Source of the DNA: Drosophila pseudoobscura
Lineage: Eukaryota > Arthropoda > Insecta > Diptera > Drosophilidae
Direction: 5' to 3'
DNA length: 64,000 bases
Assembly (NCBI RefSeq): GCF_009870125.1
Contig: NC_046683.1
Coordinates: 55,381,869 to 55,445,868 of the forward strand
Shown here in pieces: positions 36,121-58,208 of this stretch. The notes beneath the pieces are model-generated. The model was not told the origin of the DNA. It searched no databases and saw nothing but the letters and a program-made list of their open reading frames with translations. The position numbers and the translations under genes were made by a program. Position 1 is the stretch's first letter; the number at the start of each line of letters is the position of its first letter.

Positions 36121-37269
36121 ACATTTGTTATGTATTGGATACCCGTTTAAAGGCCTAGTCAGTGCTCTTGTGGCTGAAGATGCGTTACATCTAGTTTTAG
36201 AAACTTTGTACATAATTAAATGCAAGAAATATCCCCCACAAAACTCCACAGAAATAAACCAACAGCTATGCTGATCATTTAAACCGAATGAAATATGTTT
36301 CAATCACGGAATTGGTCCGAAAATTCAATGCAAAAAATAATGCCATCACGCCAAACACCCATATTGAATGTAAACCTTCCTAGCACCACATTATGTATAA
36401 CATGTGTTACCAATTTTAGCCAAATTAAACGGCTGTCCAAGTTCATTTATCAAAGTGCAAAAACAAGACCCAGGAACTGCTAGTCTCGAGTATCCATATC
36501 GAGGCAAGAGGAAAAAGAGGCAAGAGACAAATGTGGAAGCCGCAGGGCCAACGAGTTACTTGGAATATTTTTTTACGTTTCTTCCATTTATCAAAAAAAA
36601 AATATATATATGTATGTATTGGAAAAAAGCAATTTCAATGTAAATCCGACGCTTGACCTCCAGAGCAGACCCAAGAAAGAGTCTAGAAAATGATGCAACT
36701 GCTGGCTGGGAACGCCACAGATTCGGTGTCGGAGTGAAAAACTGGTTTGCGGGTTATTAACACTTTCGCTGCATGGATTCTACAGTGGCTATAGCGACGG
36801 GTAGGGGTAGGCCGACGAAATGTAGGTCATTCGGCGGTGATGCACAGTTCACATGCAAGATGGTAGCCCAACAAAGGTTGCCTAAGCTAAATTGATCCAT
36901 AATCACCAATAGGCAATACCCGTGCTACATCAAGAGCTATAGACCGCAAATGGTGGACACACATTAAGTCTTGTAACAAAGCATCCAATGGCATAACCAG
37001 TTCCACAGTATCCTTCACAACTTCCCCACTAATGGGAGACGAGTGGAAGGAAGCGAACAACCATTCGGCATATGTACATTGTATATTTTTAGCAGAGTGC
37101 AGAGCAGAGCAGAGCTGTGCTGAGCCTTCTGCTTCGATCACATAATCAACAATTAAGTATAAAAAAACCTGTGCAATCTGTGCAACGATAAATAAGCCCC
37201 ATTTGACCCGTTTGGTATTGTGCGTGCGCGTGTGTGTGTGCTATGGGCGTATGGCCTGATACTGATACT
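36121..37269. other. intergenic
   Basis: It holds the 3' end of the cuticle duplicate, then AT-rich DNA without a gene. A small GAGCA repeat lies at 37096-37117 and a GT-rich run at about 37221-37241 just 3' of the hydrolase gene. Confidence 0.5.
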
Positions 37270-38378
37270 CTAGAGCTTGCTCTCCTTCGCCTCCTTGGCC
37301 TTTTGGCGCTCCGCTGCCGCAGCTGCCGGTCCAAAACGTTGAATGAAGCTATTGACCGGTTCAATGATGGCCTCTGGACTGTTCATATGCACATGGTGCG
37401 AGCCATTGGCCTCGACGTACTCAAAGTTGGGCTTCTTTAGCAGAACAGCGAGCACCTCGTCGTAGTACTTTTTGTCCTCAAAGTACGAGGACTGGGTGGC
37501 CTTGATGAACATATACGGGCACTTGATCCTATGGGCCATCTCCACGCACAGCTCCTGGGATCCAATGGCATAGTTATAGAACTTAAGGCGACGATCACGA
37601 CAGAAGAAGTACTTGTCTGGGTACTTCTCAGACTTCTGGATGTTGCGGGCCATCATGTGCTTGCAGTGCTCCTTGTTTACCGAGTGGAATGTGCCAAGAT
37701 AGACACGCTCGATAATCTCATCATAGGTGTAGCTGGGCGGCTCATTCTTGCTCCGATTGCGCTCATCCTCTCGCAGAAACTCGTCCAGGCGAGTCTCCAT
37801 GGTCCGAATGACTGAAGGGTATGGTCGCTGGTGCGGCTTAAGAGCATCAATCCCAATGATCATATCCACCTTGTCCGGAAAGACGGCAGCAAACACGAAA
37901 CAAATAATGGAGGACATGGAGTGTCCCACCAGCGACACCTTCTCCCACTTATATTGCTTCATGATCAGACGTATCACATAGAGGTTATCCACAGAGTTGT
38001 AGTAGCAGCCATCGGGCAGACGTGAAGACAATCCATGTCCGGGCAGATCGATCGACAGAAAGGCCACGTCCGGGGAGAGTAGCGGCATCAGCAGATCAAA
38101 GGTTCCCGCATTATCTTGCCACCCGTGCAGGCCCAGAATGGGTTGCACATTCTGAGGGCCGTACCACTTTCCGGATATGTGTCCCCAGGGCACAGTAATG
38201 CTGATCTCTGCGAACTGTAAGCGAAAACTTGTATGAAAAATGCCAGCTACACCCCAAAGGGCCAAAGTGCACTTACTGGCCTGGTTGGCGGTTCGCCGGT
38301 TAAGTCCCCAGCATGTCGATAGCGTTGGCCCAGATCATTGCCAGTGGTGCCACTTGAGCTGTCTTCTTGGAAGTCCAT
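37270..38378 (-). CDS. alpha/beta hydrolase (SERHL/kraken-like) with peroxisomal targeting signal
   Basis: Two exons (38378-38277, 38214-37270) give 348 residues. The fold shows the oxyanion region LGLHGWQDNAGTFD, the nucleophile elbow LVGHSMSSII (Ser in GHSMS; the usual second Gly is Ser), the acid-strand region GIDALKP and the late His in GSHHVHMNSPE. After an Ala-rich linker (FGPAAAAAERQKAKEAK) it ends in ESKL, a consensus PTS1, so I infer import into peroxisomes. The substrate is unknown; relatives in vertebrates are called serine hydrolase-like. The first exon (MDFQEDSSSGTTG) is short and not a leader. A paralogue lies head to head at 39396. The -SKL end is seen directly; its function is inferred. 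Confidence 0.93.
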
Positions 38379-39395
38379 GTTGTGCACTGAATTCACCGAA
38401 ACCGAGATGGGAAATGAGGTTTAATTCCAAAGTTTAGCGAGTATCGGCGCTTATCAGCGCGCCATTCGAGATTAGGCGCGATTAGTTAGCCACAAGCAGC
38501 AGAAAAGGCAAAAGGGAATCGAAAAAACAAATAAAAGCAGAAAGTGGCACGCTGGCAAAGTAAACAATAAAGGGCAATGCTTGAACATAAATTAATTGCG
38601 TGCGTGCATTGGCAGCGGTTTGCATATTAGGTCCAAAACTCAATGCCGGCGTCACGTCAATTGTCTTAAAGGTCAAGGTGGGCCTCCTTGGCAGCTATTG
38701 CGAATTAAACAAACCTCACCTTTCCTTGCTTCCATGGTCGTTTTTGAGGACCTGGACTTATGGCTTACTAAATTCGTTCACGTTTTTGCACCGTTTTGAC
38801 TAAATTTGTGTGAGAAAATGAACTTTTACGAAGGTGGAAAGTACGACAGATAAAAAAATTAAGACTTATCTACAGCTGTTGATGGAGAATCAGAGCCAGA
38901 CACAACGTTTATGCAGACTGCTAATTCTGATAATCAGTTCGATTGCCAACTGATCTTGACTAGAGCAACTTATATTCGGTCCGACTCACTTTCAATATTT
39001 TGACTAAATTCCTACTGCTTTATGTATTCTAAATTAAACCCATTTCGTGCATGAATATAAACATTTTAGATCCGTGTTCTACCTAGCCACTGAATTCACG
39101 AGCACTATGCGCATAAACCTAGCAACAGTGCTGTAAAATACATGTGTTCAGTGCTGTTAATCGTTTCACAGTTTCCAGACGGATGACAACTTTAAATTCT
39201 TGCTAAATTCTTAATTCTTACGTATTACGACGGCCACAGATCAAAGTTCATCTTCCAAGCACATGTCTCATAGCCATTCCATGAGTGGTGAAATCACAAT
39301 CAGAACATCACTGTGAAGCGAGCTGGAAGAACGTGCAACTGTCTGTCTGGTCCAACGTTATTCAACGAAAACGAAAGAGCCAAACGTACCTTGAA
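38379..39395. other. shared divergent promoter region of two hydrolases
   Basis: About 1 kb separates the two start codons. No gene is visible. No TATA or DRE site stands out. CGCTTATCAGCGCGCCATTC near 38450 is locally GC-rich. Confidence 0.55.
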
Positions 39396-40444
39396 ATGGA
39401 GGTCCTCAGGCATCTACGCCTGCTAACAAAGTTAACAAATGTCCGCCACGCAAGCAGTGGAGCGACCAGACCCTTGAAGGTTCTCACAAAACACGTAGGT
39501 GTCCAGCTATTTATTTCTTCATTCATCGTTCATATGACTTTCACTTTCAGTTTGACGAAGTTTCGATACCCGTGCCATGGGGTCACATAGCGGGTAAATG
39601 GTATGGGCCAAAGCACGTCCGTCCTATTGTGGGAATGCATGGATGGCAGGATAATGCCGGAACATTTGACACCCTCGCCCCGTTGCTCCCCAACCATATC
39701 TCCTTTCTAAGCATCGATATGCCTGGCCACGGATTGTCTTCGTGGCTACCGCCAGGAATATCCTACCACTCCATTGACTACGTCCTCGTCACTCGTCGAC
39801 TTATGGAAGAGTACAACTGGGATAAGATATCCATGATGGCTCACTCAATGAGTTCCATCAATGGCTTTGTGTTCTGCGCTCTATTTCCTGAGAAAGTGGA
39901 TATGTTTATTGGATTGGACGTACTTAAACCGCCTGTTCGGAGTGCCCGTCACATTGTAGATGGATTGAGCGAGCGACTGGAGGCTACATTGAAACTAGAG
40001 CGACGCCTACGCAGCGGCTCCGAGCCGCCTTGCTATGAATGGGATGAGTTGGAGAAGCGTCTCCACGAGGGATCCAACAAATCCGTTACACTGGAATCTT
40101 GCAAGTACCTGCTGCAACGAAATTGCAAAGCATCTACCCACGAGCCACACAAGTATTATTTCTCCCGCGACAATCGACTGAAGACCTCGCTTTTCTACAC
40201 CCTTCACAACGAAGTGCCTCTGGAGATGGCGAGTCGCATCAAATGCCCGCATTTATTCATTAAAGCGTTGCAGGCCCCGTACTACGAACGAAAGGAGTAC
40301 TACGATGCTACCTTGGCGGAGCTACGGAAGAATCCACTATTCGAATATAACGAACTCGATGGCACACATCACGTTCATCTCAACGAGCCGGAGAAAGTGG
40401 CTCCAATCATCAATTCGTTTATCAACAAGTACCGTCCCTTATGA
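39396..40444 (+). CDS. alpha/beta hydrolase with mitochondrial-like N-terminus
   Basis: Two exons (39396-39494, 39551-40444) give 330 residues. Exon 1 encodes MEVLRHLRLLTKLTNVRHAS, rich in Arg, Leu and Ser with almost no acidic residues after Glu2, as in mitochondrial presequences. The hydrolase domain begins FDEVSIPVPWGHIAGKWYGP and keeps GMHGWQDNAGTFD, the elbow MMAHSMSSINGF (Ser retained, both elbow Gly positions replaced by Ala and Ser), GLDVLKP and GTHHVHLNEPEK. It ends NKYRPL with no SKL. The intron is at the same place as in the divergent paralogue (before FAE/FDE), so the two arose by duplication. The altered elbow could mean changed activity. Substrate unknown. Confidence 0.92.
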
Positions 40445-41666
40445 GATCCCATGGACTTGGATATCTAAATATCTGGATGCCTGTACATACTTTGGTAGTA
40501 GACCGAGCCCAGCAGAGACTAGAGAAAACCTCTTACGTTTACAGTTTTCCGTTGATATTGATTGAAGGATATTTGAGACGCAAACCAATCTTAGATTGGG
40601 ATTCCCCATTAATGACCATTTGGTTGCTTCTATTTAATTTATTATGTACAATCGATACCGGCAATAACATTAAAGTTAAAGACTAAATTACAATCTTCAA
40701 GTGTAATGGTTTGAATGGTTTTTCTGGAATCAGCGTCGCGAAGGAAACTACGCAAAAAATTGATCACACAAAAGGCATGCAGGAGGGGTTCGCTGATAGA
40801 ACTATGCGAAATTAACAACAATATGGCAATTTCGCATAACTCTCGCAAAGTATTCATTTGTGCGGGATTGATAAAGCGGAAAAAAAAATAAAAAAAAAAT
40901 TCTTTGGGATAAGTGTTGCATCTATGGGTTCCATGCATTATTATGGAATTATCTTGTGCACTGCACCGTACAGAACCCATACAGGCAGCACTTGAGGATT
41001 GGACGAGTGAAAACATTAAAATAAATATTAAAATAGATTGGTGTTAGCTAATTTCTAAAAATATTTATCAAACTATGTGTAAATATATCTTTTTGGGGTT
41101 CCTTTTGTAAAAATCAGTCAGCGCCAGGAAATACATAGAATATAACATAAAAAAAATAAAATAAAATGAAACATTGGGATAGCCAACGGAGCAAACACTG
41201 TGGCATACTCGAATATATATGAATATATATGCTTTTTGTATGTATACATTTATATCAAGCGTAATTAACAATTGCTTCGGTGTCGCATGGAGTACGCGTT
41301 TTCTTGCATATGAGTGTCATTTCGATCAGATTCAAATTGTTATAGAAAAATATACATATGTGGTAAATAAATATATATATGTATATATATATATATACTC
41401 GTTTGACAATCTATGATGAGGATGTAAAATCTGTTGCAATAGCAACTTAAGCAGTCGCAAGAGTGGGGTATGGCCACTGCTCAAATTGCACTCTGCACTG
41501 TAAACATTGTAATAAAATAACAAACTAATTTCTACGCTATAAATAAATACAATAAATAAGTTAAGTTTAAAAATAAAATGCTTAGCAACATCTAGTATGG
41601 ATTTTTGTTTGTGGTTTCCCCTATTTACATTTGCTTGCTCCTCTTCTTCTTATGTTTGGGTGGACC
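40445..41666. other. intergenic between convergent hydrolase and Pc
   Basis: It contains the 3' UTRs of both genes and AT-rich DNA with an ATATAT run near 41371-41398. ATTAAA near 40669 may end the hydrolase transcript. No gene. Confidence 0.55.
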
Positions 41667-43097
41667 TCAAGCCACTGGCGAAGAGTCACCCTTCATATCG
41701 CGCTCCCGAAAAAATCCCCGTTCCGTTTTGCACTCGCGTATGGTGACCGTCTCCAGGTTGACTGTGACATCAGTGATGACCACCCGGTTGGATATGTTGC
41801 ACTTGGCCGGCAGCCAGAAGCGCGGAGGTAAAGCCCGTGGCGACAATGGAGTCAGGGGCTGCTTTTGGGATAGGCTCAGAGTGTTGCTCAGTTTTGGTAT
41901 ATTGTTGTTATCCGGCTGCGCACCAGATTCCTCCACTTCCTCCTCCTCTGCGCCCGATTCGGCTGGCGTTGATGCCACCTCAGTGCCCAGCGGTGTGCTC
42001 TGGTGTTCAGACTTTAGGGACGCAGAAGAATCGGTCGTCGTTTTCTGCGCCTGCTGGTCGTGTGACTGGATTTGTGGCGGATGTTTTGGTGTGGGTCCAT
42101 CCGGAGAGGTCTTGATGGTTACGCCTATTTTGCCAGATTCCTTGAGCACCTCTGCCTTGCGCTTAGTTCCAATCAGGGGCTGATCCTCCGAGCTCGATGA
42201 ATTAGTATCTGCCTCGGGCACGAACGAGTTGTGCGTGGAACTGCTGTTCGAGGAGGAACTATGATCCATGCGCTGGCGCTTGGACTCATGATGATGGTGG
42301 TGGTGGTGTGTCAGCGGCGATTCGGAGCGTCGACTGCTGCTTCGCTCGGACTTGATGTGATGGTGATGATGGTGGTGATGGTGCTTCTTTTCCTTGTCCT
42401 TCTTGTCCGACTCGTGGACAGCACTCGATGTGGTAGCCTGGGGTGTGTCCACATCATCACCGGTGAATGTGTACTCATCCTCCTCAGACTCTGGCTCTGG
42501 ATCGGGCTCCTTTTCCTTCTTCTTGAGCCCGCGCTTTGATGGCGTCCCAGACGATTTGTTGCTTTGCTCGTAGATGTCGATAAGGCGACGGTCTAGAATG
42601 TTCACCTCCGGCTCCCAGGTGTTATAGCGCTGGTTCCAGCCCTTCCATTTCACACGGTACTCAACAGTCCCCTACAAAATGAAAAATGGAGGGATGTTAT
42701 CCTAATTTCATTTTCAGCTGCAATGTCTTAGACAACTAATTGATTTTCCATCAATGAAGCGCAACAACAACAAAAACACGAGCCACATGCCACACACTTA
42801 CACAGTTGCACACACTCACGCACAAACACATGCAACGCGCAAATGGTGGTTGCTGCAGCAGATGTCCTCTGCCAAAAATATCCGAAGGACATGTGACCTT
42901 GTAATTTGTGTGCTGCGCATATTGCGTCCTGCATCTGGAATTAGTTGCATATATATTGCTATTTTTTTACACGCTCTCACCTTTCTAGTGCGCTTTTGGA
43001 TAATTTTCTCAGCAGCGTAGACGAGAAAATCGTCCATATCATCCTGGACATTTTCGCGCACCACTTTTCCCTTGGCTCCCTTTCCGCGGCCAGTCAT
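41667..43097 (-). CDS. Pc: Polycomb chromodomain protein
   Basis: Polycomb is the PRC1 subunit that reads trimethylated Lys27 of histone H3 and keeps Hox and other genes silent. Two exons (43097-42981, 42671-41667) give 373 residues, slightly shorter than the 390 of D. melanogaster. The chromodomain spans about residues 25-77: [37 protein letters not shown]. The cage aromatics (Tyr in VYAAEK and the two Trp of [11 protein letters not shown]) are intact. Two polyhistidine tracts and Ser-rich sequence fill the middle. The C-terminal Pc box [19 protein letters not shown], which binds the dRing/Sce ubiquitin ligase, and the ending [13 protein letters not shown] are conserved. A GGTCACACTG promoter motif and a dispersed repeat lie just upstream. 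The middle region is the variable part. Confidence 0.98.
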
Positions 43098-43220
43098 TTT
43101 TCCTTAGATTACACTTTGATGTTTGTTTCACGTGAGGTGATTATTGAAATTGTTTGGCTTTTACATGCGTTTGATTCAGTAAAAATGTTTTTTATTTTTT
43201 TTTTATTTTCAGCACCGAAG

Positions 43221-43230
43221 CAGTGTGACC
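43221..43230 (-). promoter_or_regulatory. Pc: Motif 1 (GGTCACACTG) of the Pc promoter
   Basis: The core motif bound by M1BP lies 124 bases upstream of the ATG and is followed outward by several GGTATATT-type motifs. The extended form CCGCGGTCACACTGC is the same as the one at Tsr1. Confidence 0.75.
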
Positions 43231-43235
43231 GCGGA

Positions 43236-43500
43236 TATATCTTTAAAATATACCATCCGACCCTTATACATATACCAAAATATACCGACTCATTCAAAAA
43301 ATATACCGTAAATATACTGACGAATTCAAATTCTATTTTACATATTCCTCGTTTTTTATATTCCGTGGAATATTACTAGCTATGTAGAATATTATATTAT
43401 ATATATTATATTATACATGCCCACATATTTTTATCCAATTAGTGCTTAAAGTTTCTACATAACTCTATAATTTCAAGGACTCATTTTTATTGAACTGTGT
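43236..43500 (-). repeat. promoter-adjacent AT-rich repeat, copy 2
   Basis: Outward from Pc the landmarks appear in the same order as in copies 1 and 3: ATATACCAAAATATACCG, CTCATTCAA, ATATACCGTAAATATACTGA, ACATATTCCTCG, TATATTCCGTGGAATATTAC, TAGCTA, and (after a TATATTA expansion) GCCCACATA. It is the shortest copy and the distal units are missing or diverged. Confidence 0.8.
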
Positions 43501-44429
43501 ACAAAGTAACACGACCGAACAGAATTTGGCGCCATCTATGGAAAAGAACCAGTTCGGTTCAGAACGGTCCATCTTGAAATGTCAAAGTAATAAAGAGAGC
43601 GAGCTCACCACGAAAAGGGAGAAAGAGAGAGAGAGAGGAACGAAAGCAAAAGCTCAGGACAGCAATCGAAAGGAACGGAACTGTAACACTGGAGACTGCA
43701 GATATTTTTTTACTATTGTGTTGGGGTTTTTGGGGTTCGGGTTCGCGTGGCGGGGGCAAGAGCGCGACATGGACGGCAAACGGCAACGGCAACGACGATG
43801 ACATTATTTTATTTATGCTGTGATAGTGAAATAACAACACCAACAACAAGAACAACACCAAAGTCACGAATCAAACGCAATATTTTCGCAGAGCAGAGAG
43901 AAGGAAAACCAATTAAATGAATTAAATTAAACTAGTAAAACCAAACCAAACCAACAAAAAGCTTTAACCAAAAAAAAAAACACCAAGCAAAACGTTGCAA
44001 ATAATTATTAATGATAAAACATAAATGAATAGTGAAAACCAAGCACCAATTAGCGCATAACCTACAAATGATAGTCAATATGTTTAGCTAGTTACAATTT
44101 ATATACAAACATAGTACATAGATACTACTAATTAGTGGCTTTAAACGAAACACCAAACCAAGCAACCAACCGCAAGGAAAAACCAATACTTATGTAGTTC
44201 AATTGTATAGAACGAATAACTAACTATAACTAACGAATAACGATTAGGGAATCTAGACACACTACTGATAAGGATAGCGAAAATATAAAGCTTATTTGCG
44301 AATAGAAATAGAGAATAATAATAGCAACGCCCCCCCTCCACGGCGCTGAAAGCCCGACAACCAGAAATTCATTCAGAAAACGTGCCACACAAACAGCCGG
44401 ACGGGACGGTTAGAAAGGCAAATGTCAAA

Positions 44430-44500
44430 GTCATAAAGAGAGAAAGAACGCGAAAGAAAGAGAGAGAACGGAAAGAGAGAGAGAGAGAGAGAGCGTGAAA
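44430..44500 (+). promoter_or_regulatory. Rab26: GAGA-type repeat upstream of Rab26 exon 1A
   Basis: A dense (GA)n tract including a GAGAGAGAGAGAGAGA core, about 110-180 bases before the first ATG. It is a potential site for GAGA factor/Trl; function is inferred only from sequence. Confidence 0.45.
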
Positions 44501-44612
44501 GCACAACGGAATTTAAAAAAGCTCAAAGACATCAATCAAATGTTACAACCATAAGGACATCGAGGAAAGCTCAGGATTAAAGCTTGTCCCAAGACACAAG
44601 CCCCACTCCAAA

Positions 44613-55966
<11,354 letters not shown>

Positions 55967-57689
55967 TTTTCCCCGGCCACATCCTCCCGATCCCGTGCAC
56001 AAAAGAATGGCAGGACGAGCAGGAAAGCATAAAAACAGGAGGGGCGGGGGAAAAAACAATAAGCTAGCATACAGATCAAAGGGAAATGGGGAAAGGTCGA
56101 TGGGGAGGCGGCAGGAGCTGGGCGCAAAAGTCGAACTTCTGCATTTAATAAACACGCAAAATACGCACACAACAACAGATACAAATACAGATACATACAG
56201 AAAAACACGACCCACAGATACACCTACAGACAGGATAACATGTTGGCACCAATTTTTTAAGACCCTAGCGGGAAGGTAGCGGATAGTAGGGGAGCGGGCA
56301 AGTACATGGTATGTGCGGTATGGTTAGCATTTTGTATGTAAATTGGAATTTTTTTGGAACCGGGGCGGGACGGGCAGAGATACGTACTCGTATCATACTT
56401 TAAGGATGGCCAGTGCATAAATTATTGAACAATATATACATATATATATACTATATACAGATATGATATATCCATATACAACTGCATAAATGTACTTTAT
56501 TAAAAACGAGGAACCCTAATGGAGCAAGGGATGATCTCCAGTCCTCAACTAAGAGAAACCAATCGCCAATCCGGATTAGGAATGGGAATCAAGACACGAA
56601 ATCGTAATCGTAATCGTAATCGTAATCGCAGCAAAATCATGCAACATTGAGATTTGTCCAGCACGTCCATGGGAGACCGCCAAATGGAGGGACCGAACGG
56701 AACCCAGCGTGAATCAGCATCAGCTCCATAAAGATATATTACCCTCGAGAGGAGCAGCCGGAGAGATGATCGCTGGATGGATGGATGGAACCAAATCCTA
56801 TTCAAGAAATACAATCACTCAATTTACCTATACTACTATAAAGAAACAAAACAAAAGATTATACCTATTACCAAATGTTTTTGGTTCTCTAATGTTAAAA
56901 TCTTAATTGTTATGGCCTATCGTTAAGTTTTTAGATCCACACCAAACCAAAGAATGCCTGAAGGCATTTTAAATTATTTACACAGACACTAATGAATACC
57001 CCTTGCAATTAAGTTAGTTGAAGCTCTCTATTTAAGTCCACATGCCACACCTATAGCAAGCCGTAGAGCAGCAGCAGGAGAAGGAGAAGGAGCAGAAAGA
57101 GGAGGGTTACAAATAATCAAAGTTATAACTATAGTCTCCTACAACAGACCGCAGCGGCATCCGACGCATGCATACTATATCATAGCAGCAAAACAGCGTT
57201 ATATCCAAGCAGACGGAATGTCTATACCATAAACAACAAATACATATTTACATTGAATGTGGTTAAAAAACAAAAAACTAAAAAGTGGAGTGTTTTTATT
57301 TCAAATTCAAATTGGGCCGCAGACTCAAATGCTGTTCAAAATACTCTCAGTGTGCTGTTAAACGCTGCTAAGTGCTGCTATATTGGTATAATTAAGAACA
57401 AAGGATACCGAAACTTTCATATGCAGGTTTTTCGAATTTTTGCCTGAGATGTGAGATCATCGTGCTTTCGTGCATAATTTATTTATTGCATTTAAGTCCT
57501 TGTCGCGCATTCACTTTCAAACGATTTCTTTTTGGCGCTCAAGTTTGGTCGGACTTGATCTCTTTTTTTTGGGATTTGTGATGGGATATCCTCCTGTCGT
57601 GGAGGGATTTTTTCTCGCCGCAATGTCCCTTTTCAGCTCAACAATGTCCCTTCATTCAATACTCACTTTTGTTCAACTTTTTTGTTTAA

Positions 57690-58128
57690 ACCGTATTTTA
57701 GTCAAAATACAATAAATGGGAGTACTAAAACATAGTTTATCATGTAGAAAATTTCTTCATCAATGGGATAAAACTATGTGGGCAGGGCTAAAGACTTTAG
57801 TTAGCCAGAATTTTTTAACGGAATATCAAAATTGAGCAATAGGATCGACAGTTCTTTGTCGTATTTTTTGTTTGACCCTTTGAACTAAAACATTTTTTTT
57901 AGGCAAAGTCCAATAAAAGAAGGTGTTTTAAACAAGTCAGTCAAGTAGAAAATAGGTTCATTAATGTCTATCTAGCTAGCAATATTCATATCAAAAACGG
58001 GGAATATGTATAATAGAACTTGAATTCGTCAGTATATTTACGGTATATTTTTCAAATAAGACGGTATATTTTCTTATATTTTGGTATAATTCTGAGGTTT
58101 GGAGGGTATATTCTATCAATAAATCCGC
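57690..58128 (+). repeat. promoter-adjacent AT-rich repeat, copy 3 (two units)
   Basis: Reading outward from Tsr1 the order is AATATACC, ATATACCAAAATATA, AATATACCGTCTTATT, ATATACCGTAAATATACTGA, TTCAAGTTCTATTATACATA, TTGCTAGCTAGATAGA, TTAATGAACCTATTTTCTAC and AAAATGTTTTAG. A second unit follows with TTGCTCAATTTTGATATTCC and GCCCACATAGTTTTAT. It is the most complete two-unit copy and matches copies 1 and 2 in order and orientation. Confidence 0.85.
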
Positions 58129-58138
58129 GGTCACACTG
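58129..58138 (+). promoter_or_regulatory. Tsr1: Motif 1 (GGTCACACTG) of the Tsr1 promoter
   Basis: The motif lies 71 bases before the ATG, preceded by four or five GGTATATT-like sites. This is the motif 1/motif 6 architecture of constitutive Drosophila promoters. Confidence 0.8.
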
Positions 58139-58208
58139 CTGGTAACACGTGCAAAAAACCAAAACAGCGTAAATTTATTGAAATTTCTTTGATAAAGTAC
58201 CTGTAACC

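Larger units (their letters stand above)
43098..44612. other. divergent intergenic region between Pc and Rab26
   Basis: It holds the Pc promoter with GGTCACACTG on the minus strand, the promoter-adjacent repeat (43236-43500), a GAGAGA cluster near 43616-43640 and a second one at 44430-44500 just before the first Rab26 exon. No other gene. Confidence 0.7.
55967..58208. other. Rab26 3' UTR, intergenic DNA and Tsr1 promoter
   Basis: The left part is probably a long Rab26 3' UTR (AATAAA near 56147; a CGTAAT hexamer repeat at 56603-56627). From about 57,690 to the Tsr1 start lies the promoter-adjacent repeat. No gene in between. Confidence 0.65.

Noticed and set aside
41605-42183. 192-codon plus-strand ORF opposite Polycomb
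   Set aside because: Shadow of the Pc coding exon. Low-complexity Ser/Cys/Gly content and no homology.
43490-43801. 103-codon ORF in the Pc-Rab26 intergenic region
   Set aside because: Mostly translated GA repeats (KREKERERG). No support as protein.
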